Source of the DNA: Strix aluco
Taxonomy: Eukaryota > Chordata > Aves > Strigiformes > Strigidae
Direction of reading: 5' to 3'
DNA length: 64,000 nucleotides
Assembly: GCF_031877795.1 (NCBI RefSeq)
Contig: NC_133971.1
Span: 87,010,446 to 87,074,445, forward strand
The translations under genes were made by a program, and so were the position numbers. Shown piece after piece: positions 10,019-22,000 of the stretch. Below the pieces are notes generated by a model. The model searched no databases. It had not been told where the DNA came from and was given only the letters and a program-made list of their open reading frames with translations. Numbering within the stretch: position 1 is the first letter of the stretch; each line of letters begins with the position of its first letter.

Positions 10019-13000
10019 GTGTCCCGTCTGTTTCCAGCTCACTGACCAGGCCTGGCTCCCCAGGGGTGTGAAGGTCCCATTCCTGCAGGTGCCATTCAGT
10101 GTGAAGGGGAGATTCCGCTTTGTGCCCCCGACTGAGCTGAAGGTGGTGGGCAGCTACCTGCTGGGCACCTGCATTAAGCCGGAGATCAACGTGGATGTAG
10201 CGGTGACCATGCCGCGGGTGAGTCTGGCCATGCCTGCTGCTGAGTGGCCTGGGGCCTGGCTGAGCCCCCTCCCCTCCTGTCCCCCACAGCCCCCGCCTTG
10301 TCCTCTCCATTCCTGAATGAGGTTACAGCATCTGGATGTGCAGTGTGGTGACTCCCATGAGGAGCTGAGGAGTGCAGTCTCACCGCTTGCTCTATCAGAG
10401 CTTGCAGCTGCTTTGATTTTAGCTCCGCATGAGGATCTTCCTTCTCTCTGTCTGGGCTGAACCTCTTCCACGTTGATGTGAAGGCAGGTGCTGTCCAACT
10501 TTGTACCCCACTGCACTTCTGCTCCGGTTCCCAAGACTGTATTACAGGGAGGGTGATGTCTGCAGGCTGTTACCCCCCTAGAGCTCCCTCCCCTTCCTGC
10601 CTAGGCTTGCTCTAACTGGGTTTGAGATGAAACAACACACTGTTTAGCTGCATGTCTCTCTGTCTCCAGTGATCCTAGAGCCTGGTGAGCCAGCAGCAGT
10701 GTAGTGCTCCTGACCGACTTGGAGCCCCTTGGGGCTGTAGCCACACAGCTGAGATAGGGCTGTCTGTGGGGCCAGGGAGAGTGGTAGGTGGTGTAGTGCC
10801 TCGGGCTGAACCGGGCTCTGCAGGCAGGTGAGGTGAGACTGCCACGTCCCTCTTTTCCCAGGAAATCTTCCAGGACAAAGACAATCTGAACCAACGCTAC
10901 CACCGGAAGAGAGCTCTGTACCTGGCCCACATCGCCCATCACTTTTCTAAGGAGAAGCTCTTTGGGAGTGTGAAGTTTGCCTACATGCACAGCAACCATC
11001 TCAAACCCATCCTGCTCCTGAGACCTCAAGGTAGCGCTTGAGCCTTGCTCTGGTGTGGGGTGTGGGTGGGTACTGGTGTTAGGTGGAGGGTGGTGGTGGT
11101 AGTCTTATACCGTATAACAGGCCCTTTGGAAAGGGGTCAGCCTGGGGCTGGCACCACAATTGATGATAAATTTTGAAGCTTCAGTGCCCACACACGGCCT
11201 AGTCCTCAAAGTCTCTTCCCCTCCCAGTCCCCCTCTGCATCTTGGCTAGGCTCCCCAGCCTTGGCCTTGCTGGCTGGCCCACTCTGTAGGTACTTCAGGA
11301 GTAAAGCAGACTGTACAAAAACATGTCTGTGTCTAGTACTGTCCTTCCTCCATGCTCTCCCCGCCATCCTCTTGCCTTCCCTGGGCAACTGTGTGTGGCC
11401 TGGCTCTTCTCTGAGATGACGTGGGAGGCATGCGCTGCTGGGCAGCTTTTTTCTCCGGACCCCAGGCGATAGCGGGTTTGAGTGTGGGACAGGCAGTGGT
11501 GTGGCAAGGCCAGGGCAGGCGGGAGAGTGCTGGGGCACCAGACTGGCCAGTGGGGATGAAGATGAGACTTGGACATGAGCAGTGTGACCTCACGGTTACT
11601 GCTGGCTCTGGGATGTGGTCACTCTGTGCTCTGAGGTGATTTCTGCTGCTGCTGAGCTCTGCTGGGAAGGAGCTTTTTACTTTCCCCAAGGTGGGGATGC
11701 TCCCTGTTTTCTCAAGGTGGTCTCTGACATCTCTTCCTCCTGCACATCTACCCCCTGGTGCTTATAGGCAAGGATGAGAAGATGGTCACTGTCCGACTCC
11801 ACGCCTGTCCTGCCCCGGGTCTCTTCAAACCCATCCGCTTCTATCCCAGCAAGAACAACGTTCGGACAGCCTGGTTCATGGAGCAGAGCACCCCCAAAGA
11901 AGGTAGGGGCTGGGACTAGGCGAACATGAGGCTGCTCAGTTCAGGCAGAGACTGCACCCAGTGCCTGGAGGTGGGTTCGCTGCAGCCCTTTTCTGTGAAC
12001 AGGAGGTTTGTGGTTGGGTCAAATGTGCTGTCATCTCCCCACACAGGAGCCACTGAGCCCCCGACCCCTCACTACAACAACTCCATCCTCTGTGACACGG
12101 TGCTGCTGTCCCACCTGCAGTTCTTGTCTAGCGCAGCCACTGACTTTCCAGGCATGAAGGATGGCCTGGCCCTTCTCAAAGTTTGGCTGAACCAGCGGCA
12201 GCTCAGCAAGGTATGTCCTGTGCCAGGGGACCTGGCAGGCTCTGCTTGCCTGACTAACCTGCCTTTGGCCTGCTCTCCCTCCCTAGGTGTGGAAAGGTGG
12301 TGTTTTGGTCTTGGTGGGTGGTGTGGTGGGCTTGTGACTCTGGTTTATGCTGTGCCAGGTTTCAAGGAGCTCTGTCATATCCTGTGGGTTGCAATGAGTC
12401 TATGTGTACCAGACAGTTGTGCTTTTTTGAGATCCCTGGAATGGTGTGGTGATTTTGGTTTTTTTTCCTTTTGGAATTTCATTGCATTTCCCAAAGAACT
12501 TTGAGGGGTTGCCTTCCTGCAAGGGGATCCATATCTCTGCTCATACTACAGAGCTTTGCTCCAACGTCTTTCTGGTGGGATTGGGGCTTGGAGGATGCCC
12601 TGGTGGTGGTGACAGAGGCCAGAAGCAGTCGTGGGGTGGGCTGTGGGGCTCATGGTGCCTTGTTGAGCTCTTATTGACTCAGCCCTCTGTTTTCACAGGG
12701 CTTGGGTAGCTTCAGTGGCTTCTTGGCCTCCATGCTGGTTGCCTACCTGCTGATGAAACGCAAGATTGTCAAGATGATGAGTGGGTACCAGGTACTGAGG
12801 AGCACCCTGCAGTTCCTGGGTGAGTTTCCAGGAGCCTCTCTGGGCAGGGAAAGGCTGGTGTCAGCAAAGCCTCTGCATGAAGTCTGAACACAGTGCGGGA
12901 AGGGGGAATTTTTGCTTTTCTCTCTCTGATGCTGAGACCCTGTGGGTGGGATGGACAGGAGGGGATGAGGCAGCAGAGCAGGGCTGGATGGAGCAGCTAG

Positions 13001-16000
13001 CAGAGGAGTGGGTAGGTCCCATCACAAGGCAGAGGCCAGCATTGCTTTGTAGCCCTGTTGCGAGATCATGGTGGTATTGACATGCAGATAGCACTGTCAC
13101 CAATGGAGGAGATGTGGATGGTGCTGTGACTTGTTCCTTCCTGTCTGCCCACAGCCACCACTGACCTGAGTGTGACAGGGATCAGCCTAGCGAAGGATGC
13201 GGATGCCTCCCTGGTAAGCAACTCTCTGCTGGCGCTTGTGCCTGTGTCTGGCTGCGCTGCCAGCACTGCCTGGGCAGGGATGTGCCTGTTACAGGGTTGT
13301 CAGATGGCAACAAGGTGGTGTTGCCCTGGTGTCTGTGCTGCACCATGACACTGAGGATCATGTTTGCTCTTCCAGCCTGTCCTGGATGACTTCCACCAGG
13401 CGTTTGAAGTGGTCTTTGTGGATCCCTCTGGGCTGGTGAACCTCTGTGCTGATATGACTGCCAGCAAATACCACCAGGTACCAAGCAGGTTGTGATGGCA
13501 TCCTGAGATGCTGTCTTAGGAGTGTGCTGAGGCAGGCAGAGGGTGGTTAGATGTCTTGGAGGAGGACGTTGGATGTGGGGAGGGGGTTCAGTGTTGCTTT
13601 TTAAGCTTTTAACTTCCAGCTCTGAAGCTCAGAAGTGAATTTTGAGACTTGGATGTTGTGTGAGATGACACAGACAGGATGCAGGAACAACCACAAAACC
13701 ATAGATGTAATGCAAAGAGTAAATTTATTCTTGTTACCTCAACACAGATGTTCTACTTGTCAAGTAGATAGTCAAGTAGTGTGATATATGTGTTTTTTGA
13801 CACCCCAGCTGCAAGTCACTGGAGTGTGTTTACCATCCTCCTTGCTAGTCTTTCGTTATTTTCCTACAGATGTACTGCTGCCTTACCTGTCTTGCTTGAA
13901 TGATGGAGGAAAGTTGTTTTCCTCTCTGTGGGCACCTTAGGGTGAAGCCAAGGAGCTGTTTGACAGAAGTAACTGTTTTGGAGCAGAAAAAAACCACCCT
14001 GATGGCAGGGGTATCAAGGAAGGACTGTCTGGCCAGCAGCAACAGCTGTTGGTGACTCAGCTTCAGCCTGAGGACAGAGGCTGTCTGGGATCGGAGTCTC
14101 CTGGTGACCATGGAGCTGGGGTGTCCGTGGTTGATGGGGGAGCATTGGTGACCACTGCTGGAGGTATTTGCTTTCTTTCTCCACTCCCATTCATGCTCTT
14201 GTTCTGTCTTGTCTCCTTGCTCAGGTCCAGTTCGAAGCCAAGCGCTCCATGGAAATCCTGGATGATCGGATGGTGGATGGCTTTCAGGTGCTGCTCATGA
14301 CTGCGAAGCCCATGCTCAGAGCCTTTGACCATGTCTTCCAGTGAGTCTCGCTGTGCTGGTGGGGTAATGCTGAGGTGCCTGTTCAGAGACTGCTTTTGAC
14401 TTTGGACTGGGGTCGTGGGAGGTGGCCCTGCTAGCTCTGAGGTAGATGATGGTGCCTCTTGCATTTGGCCATTCTGCTTTTACTGTCTAGAGAGCTTCTC
14501 TCGAGGAGGAGGGCAGTGCTTTAGCCTTTGGGAGTGGTGACTGTCCCAAGGACTAGCATCTCCTGTGGTGCATTCTGAGATGCCAAAGTGCAGTGCTTCT
14601 TGTAGCCTCCATCCTGCACCAGAACCCTCAGCTCACCACTTATCTGTCCTCTAGCATATATCTCAGAAAGGATTTGGTAGCAGAGGTGGGTGACCGGCTT
14701 ATTTCCTTCTCTTGTAGCCTGAAACATGTCTCCAAGCTGCAGGGTGCCTGCAAGAAGATGCAGCTGCTGAACGAGCTGATGGATAGGGGTGGGAACTACG
14801 TGGCTGCAGCCCTTCCCTTCATTGTGTCACTGCTGGCCCGTGGGCTGGCTGGGAGAGCGCTGCTTGTGGCTCACTCCTTGCCCGAGATCCCCGAGGTAAT
14901 GCAGCTTGGCAATGACACTGCATCCTTCGCAGCACATGGGGGTCTTGTGTGTCCCTCGTGGGACGGCGAGGCATGGGGAGGGGATCTTTTCTCACTGGGA
15001 GAGGAGACAGGCCTGTCCCCTTTGTGGGGAATACAGGACCTGAGGCACTGCACTGGGGTGTGGGGTGCAGCTGGGAGGCTTGGTCTGGGCAGAAGTCCTG
15101 GCCCAGTAATGGGGCAGGGTGAAGACAACTGGTTTTCTCATCAGGGAGACCTATTAAATGAGGCTTTCCCTGCCTGTGCTTGTCCGGGCACCTGAGAGCA
15201 TGTAGCAGGAGGTTCATCTAACAGCCCAATATCCAAGCAGCTGCTGCTCCAGCATCCTCATCTCTCCTTGTGCTTCATGTTCCCCATTTTCCCACAGTGG
15301 CCGATTGATGCTGAGCCCCCAAAACACAAGGATGTTGGGCCCCTGATGTTTGGGCTCCTCTTTGTCCCCGAGTTTGCTGCCAGCTTACTGGAGAAGGGAC
15401 CACAGGCCGATCACCCTGAGGTGAGGGGAGCCTTGCTTGTGCTGAGTAGGGTGTAGCAGAGCTGGTGCCATGCTGTGGTTGCAGGTGGCTGATGGTCATG
15501 GGAGTGGTTCGGCAGGTCCCAGTGATGATCTGTCCCTGGCCTGGCTTGGCCAATGTACCCCTGCAGGCCCTGGACTTCAGGACCTTTTGGGGGGAGAAAT
15601 CAGAGCTGCGGCGGTTCCAGGATGGCAGTATCTGCGAGGCAGTGGTGTGGGAGGCAGACACAGTCTACCAGAAACGCCTAATTCCTGAGCAGATCGTCAA
15701 GCACCTGCTGAAGCTGTAAGTCGCACTGAGCAGCAGCTGAGGCTGGGGGACCCGTGGCTATGTGGGGGGTCACTGCTCGTGCCATGTCCCTGGTAACCCC
15801 ATTGTCAGTTTTGTGGGATGTTGTGGGTCGTTTTGGCTTTGTGAAATCTGGAAGTCATTTCAGTTGTCCTGATGCCCACCAAGACTTGAGGAGGGCAAGC
15901 ACATGGTGCTGTAGCTTCTGCTGATGGTAATGCTAAGGTCAAGGAGGCAGCATGGTCCTGCCCTTGCATGCAGGTGGGATGTTGGGACACTAACTGTTGG

Positions 16001-19000
16001 CAGAACTGGAAGAGAAGCTGTCTGTACCTTGCAGGATGTTTCATGAAATCCTGTGAGACCCTGCAGTGGTTCACAAGGTTGTGTTTCCCTACAGCATTGG
16101 AAAGCCTTCCTTTAGCAGTTTATACCTTCTGTCAAAAAAGAGACCCTCTTGCACAGGATGAAGGGGTGGCCTGGGCCTCTTTATCCTGACTCGAGGAGGG
16201 GTCTTGTGAGGAAAGGTTGTACGTTGGTGACTTTGAATCCTGTGAAGCTGCATGAGTTGCTGGGCCGCTTTGTGTGGATAACTTGGGCATGGGAGAAACA
16301 TAGAGAGATTGGTCTTCTCACCATGACCTTCTTGTATGGAGGGGTTCCTCATCCTTGGGCTGACCCTTGCCTGTGGGCGCAGCATGCAGTGTCAGGATGG
16401 GTGGGTTGGCATGTCATAACTAATTCTCTGTTGTTTTCTTCCATGAAGTCATGCAGACATTCCTGAATCCTCCATCTGCTACATGGGAGCCCTGCTGGAG
16501 TCTGTGATCAGGACTGGACAAGAGGTATGATTGTTCCTCCAGTGGGGCTGTGGTGTTCTCAAGGAAGGGAGGTATGGGGAAGGCTACAGGGAGGTCATTT
16601 TAGCTTTGTGACCCTGAGGCAGCTGTGTCGTTGCCAAGAGAAGGCAGCGAGGGCAAGCAGCACGGTGCTCTCCTTGGATCTGCCAAGCCTTTCATGTCAA
16701 CCAAGGCATAGCTGCTGAAGTCCTCTTGCTCTGTCAGCCCCCACCCCCCATTTTCCCCTGCAGGCATCCCAATGGCCTCTCTCTGCTTGTGTCTGCTATG
16801 TCCACATCGTCTGAGGATATATCACTGTCTGGTGCTCCTCCAGCTGAACCTCTCAGGTCCTACATCCTTCAGGACACGGGCCAGACACTTCTGTGTGTTC
16901 ATCCAGTACATCCAGCTGGAAGCCCAGGAGAAGGATCTTACCCATCATGGTGCAAAGTGCTAGATCATGCTCACCAAAGCCCTACTTAGTGCTCCAGCTG
17001 AATGTGCAGTTGAAACAAAGAAATGTCCCTTTGAGACAGAAAAAGATGCATGTTAGAGCTGAGGAATGTGCCTCTCCCTACTTCTGCTCTCCAGCTTGTA
17101 AAATTAAAGCCTGGAGATGAACCATGAGCACTTTGGCACTATTTTGCTGGTCTTTGGTAAAACCAGCTTTTTACCTGGTTGTTGGATGGAGGAGGAAATT
17201 GTTTCCCCTTTTAAGAGCAAAGGAAAGCAAATCTGATTGGAAGAATCTTCTGTGCCAGGACCAGTTGCAGTCTGGGCAGAGCTGCATGTCACATTTGGGA
17301 TGAGATTGCTAGTTTGTACAGCCTGTTGTGTGGTGAGGCAGCAAAATCTGTGTGCACTGTGTCCCTGCAAGCTAGTCGGGTGTGAGCAGGGCTGATAAAC
17401 TCCACACTGAGAGGGGATGCACTTTCCTGGAGCCTGAGGGGCATTGAGAAGTCTGATTGTTGCCAGTCATTGAGGAACGAAGGAGAAACTCTGTTGTGTG
17501 AGGAGTGGTGGATAGGGGTGTCTGTCTCTGCTCCTCCAGCTGTGTGCAGGCAGCCCAGGGAGCTTGCTGGCCCAGGGAGCTTGCTGTGGTCAAGGAATGA
17601 TGGAAGATGGATGGTGCAGCCAGCTCTAGAGACAGGCAGGACCGGGGTTTGTCATTCGTGGTGCACCCCGCAGAGGGTGCTGCTGCTCTGTTGGAAAGCC
17701 CAGGCTGGCCGGATGCGTGCGGCTCAATGCATCTGAGCTGAGTGGTTTGGCGCCAGTGATGTCTCCTCCTCGTTCAGGCTCCTTTCTGTGCTCTGGGAAG
17801 ATGGAAGCAGCAAGGGCAGCAGCAGTTCTCCTTTCAGTGCTTCTCGTCTGTCTTCCCCAGAGCTCCCACAATGCTCTGGATATTTTCTGTCTTTGCTTTT
17901 GCCATGCTTCACAGCTCTGTCTTGGCTAAGGATGTAGTTGGTGCAGGTTTTTGTCCACTGCTGCCTCTATTGGCATCGCAGTAACGTGGGGAGGCACTAG
18001 CAGAGCTCTCACTTTGCCAGTTTGTGATCTGTTCATTTCCAAATCACTCTTATTTTCTCCCTTCTTGGGGAGAATGCTGGCAGTATAGCTCTTGGTGCTG
18101 CCTTAATGTCTTGCACAGGAAATAATTTCACTTGCCACTTGAAATGCAGCCTCCAGGATGCTTGTGGCTGCTGGGGAGCTGCAGACAGTCTTGCCCTTGT
18201 CTTCCCCCTCTCTCTCACCTCCCTGTTTTTCTTAGTGCTCTTGCCAGAAGCTGCTCCTTGGGGTGGCAGTGCTGGTTCCTTGGAGCTTGGCTTCAGTGCC
18301 AGTCTGAGAGGGAGGTGAGGTGAGTGCCCACGCAGGAGCAGAGAGGTGAATGGAGAGGCTCTCTGTGTGTCCACAGGTGTCAGGTACAGGTGAGGAGGCC
18401 ATGGTCAGTGTTGTCTGCTCCTATGATGACCTGAGCCGCAAGCTTTGGAACCTGAAGGGGCTGCCGCTGACGGTGACGGCTGTGCAGGGTGTCCATCCGG
18501 CCCTCCGGTACACGGACGTGAGTATTCCTGGGCGTGGCCCACGCATGGGGGTCTGCAGGGAGCTGGGGGGATGCCCTGGGGTGAGGGGGGACAGAGAAAA
18601 TTAGTCACTCTCTGCTTTTGTGGCTCTTGAGAGCCCGTGGGGCAAGGCGATGTGGTTCCTGTTCTTTGTTGCCCTGTCCCTCGGGCTGACTGTGCACAAG
18701 TTGGCTAAGCCCTCTGTGCTGGAGGGCTTTGCTGGGGCAGGAGGTTTGGGGTGAAGAGGTGTGTGGTGCTCCACAGTTTGTGCTTCCTGTTCTCAGTCCA
18801 TAGTTGCTGTTCTCTCCCAGGTCTTCCCTCCCATTCCCATGAAGCCAATTTATTCCTCCTATAACCGAATCAGGACCAAGCACTTGCTGCTTCCCTTGGA
18901 GGAGAAGCCCTGCCCAGCCTACATAGCCCCTTTGAAGAGTAAGTGGGGAGAGATGTGAGTAGGAGATCATTTGGTGGGGGGAAGCAGAAGCAGGCAGCGA

Positions 19001-22000
19001 TGCTGGCTCCATTACTGCTGCACTGGTGTGCTGCAGGCAGGAGCAGAGCTCCAGCTCCTCCTGCTCTTTTGCTGTAACCTCTAGTCCCAGCCACACCCAT
19101 CCAACAGCTCATTTCTGTGCGGGGCTCACTGGCCTCCTGCTGTCCCTTTTCCCCCAGTTGTCTGCCACATGGAAGGCAGTGGCCAGTGGCCGCAGGACAA
19201 AGGAGCCATCAAGCGCATCAAGGCGGCTTTCCACCTCCAGCTGGCTGAGCTCCTCCAGCAACAGCACCAGCTGGTTTGCAGACCTGCAGTCACCCACACT
19301 GATGTGTACAAGGTAGGGGGGGGATGGGGACCTTCTCCAAACATGACTTGTTACCAGGGAGGCATGTGGGGGGCTGTGGCAGTGGTCCCACTGGAGAAAA
19401 CCAAGATTTGGATGGTGAGCTTAGGAAGGGTCATGGTGAGACTGTGCTGATTCCAGGTTGCTGCTGTTGTGTCCTGAGGTGCAGCATAGCATACTAGCCT
19501 GTTTATGTTACTACCAAGCCTGACTTCATGTTCTGCTCCCATCTCAGGATGGCTATGTTTTCCGTCTCCAAGTAGCCTATCACCGGGAGACCCTGATTTT
19601 GAAGGAAGTGGTCACCCCAGAAGGGATGCTGAAGTACCAGGACACAGAGGAGTCTCGGCAGCTGGAGCTGGAGACGTTGCATTTGCCCTATCTAACCAGC
19701 TCCCTGCATGGGTAGGTGAGGTGGGTGGTGCCTGGGGGGCCAGGGTATGGGACGTGGCTGGAAGCCAGTGTGAAGGTGCCCTTGGATGTTGGAAGGTGAT
19801 GGTGAGGAGAGAGCCTCACTGTGAGAAGTGGCCCTTCAGCCCACCATGTGAGAAGCTCTGCAGGAGGATGGAGGGACAAATATGGGTGGGGGTAGCACCA
19901 GTTGTTCCTGTTGTCATATCGAGGTAACAGGTATGGGGAGACATGACAAAGAGCAGCATGGTTAGAGAGGAGCATGTGGCAGCATTTCCCCTTCATTCCC
20001 CCAAAATCTTAACACCTGCAGAGAGTGCCCTGTGCCTGTGATACTGTGCACATGTTCCTGGCAGATTTTTGCCTGTCTTCTCTCTCTTGCCAAATGCCAG
20101 AAGGCCGTTTTTGGGTCCTGGGGTGTGTGGGTTAAGCAGTGGCTTGTCTCCCTCCTTGCAGGCTCCAGCAGCAGCACCCTGTCTTTGGCAGCACTTGCCG
20201 GCTGGCCAAGCGCTGGGTCAGCGCCCAGCTCCTGAGCAACAACATCTCTGAGGAGTGTGTGGATCTCCTTGTGGCATTTCTCTTCCTCCACCCAGCCCCT
20301 TTCACGCCACCCAGGTGAGGATGAGGAGCCTGGGCTGGCCTGATGGGGATTTAGTGCTTTTTTCCTTACCTGACTGTGGTGGACTATTAACCCTATCCTA
20401 GCTAAACCAGGACACTGACATGGAGGGATGGGATGCTGCTAGGGCAGGAGGTGCTGGGAGTGTGCGCAGCAGGGAGCATGAGCCCTCTGTGCTGCCACAA
20501 TGCTGTCTCAAGCCCTGTTGAGAGTGGCTGGCTGGAGGAAATGGTGATGTTTGACGCTGTGGGGCTGTGGCTTCCCCTACCCTGTGTGCTGCAAAGAAAG
20601 TGGGGAAGCAGGTAAGGATGGGAGCAAGCGTCCTTGTGGCTTCTGGGTGCTGGCGGCACAACTGTGGTTTTCTTGTGCCTTCTCAAGGACTGGTGGGGCA
20701 CCTCATCCTGGGGATGATGGCCAGGAGAAGCAGAGGTGAGGACTGCATTGTGACTAGCAGCACACTGGGGCTCCTGGATTCCCCGGGAGGGATTTTATGA
20801 CACTGCTAGGAGCTGCAACCTCTGTTACTCCTGGAGAGGATTCCAGAGGGAAGGGCAAGAGGTCAGCTGATGAATAATCCTGTGGAGCCAGTTATTTGCT
20901 GGCCCCTGGCAGGTGGATGGGATGTGGCCCAGAGGGAGTGAATTGAACTTAAAGGGAGTGGTTTTGCTCTGTGTGGAGCCAAAAGGCTACTCTGCCCTGT
21001 ACTCAGGGTCCAGTTTCCTTCCTGAAAGTATCCGGAGTAACAGCCTGATGCCTAGAATGCTTTCCTGTCTCCTAAAATATCCTACTAGTAGGAGCCCCAT
21101 TTTCCCAGCTGTCTGGCTTCTCATGTGTGTTGTGTTGCAGGGGAAGAGGCACAGTGGGAACTTGGCTGGTGTTCAGAGCTGCTGCAGAGATGGAAGCAGC
21201 TCTCTCTCCACCTCCCCTTTGCTCCAACCCCAGGAGTCTGGGTGGGGTGAGCGTCAGGAGATGGGGCAACCAGGGGCAATGTTTAACTTTCTGTTGGTTT
21301 CTTTCACTTGGGGAGGGAGGAACAAGGGGGAAGGATTTTCTCTGGGAATTCAGAGAAGGAGAAGTTCCTCACGCTTGTCCTGGACTTCCCTTTCCCACTA
21401 TGAACATCCCTTGGTCTGTGTGTGAGCTGGGCATCAGTAAGTCACCCCGAAGCACAGCCTCTCTTGCTGCCAGGGGACCAAATGCCAGTGTTGAACTGTT
21501 TTGTCTTGCCTGCAGCTCTCCCCAAGTGGGGTTCCTGCGCTTCCTTGACTTGCTGGCAACCTTCGACTGGAAAAACAACCCTCTGATTGTCAACCTGAAT
21601 GCTGGCCTTACAGGTGAGCAGGCAGCATGCAGGAGAGCCACGGCATGAGGGTCTTGAGCCCTCCTTGGTCAGTGCCTGGCTCCAAGGATCTTGGATACAT
21701 GGAGGCGTCACAGCTTCTAGCAGGAGAAATGAGATTTTCCACTCTCTTATTGCTGCTCTGCTGTGCCTAACGTGGCTTCAGAATTGGTTTGGTTGTGGCA
21801 TGGTGTTTTTTTTCCCCTGCCCCTGCATGAAGAGATGGATTTTGGTGGTGATGCTCTGCTGCTTTTGGTCTCGCTGAAATCTGTGATGAGCCTAGGTGGT
21901 GTTGGATGTGGTGGTGTCTTTGAAGCCCTCTGCTCCTTCGCAGCTGGTGTTTTTGCTTGAGGCTTTGCCCTGGCTCTTGGGGACCAAACCTTCGGTTGTG

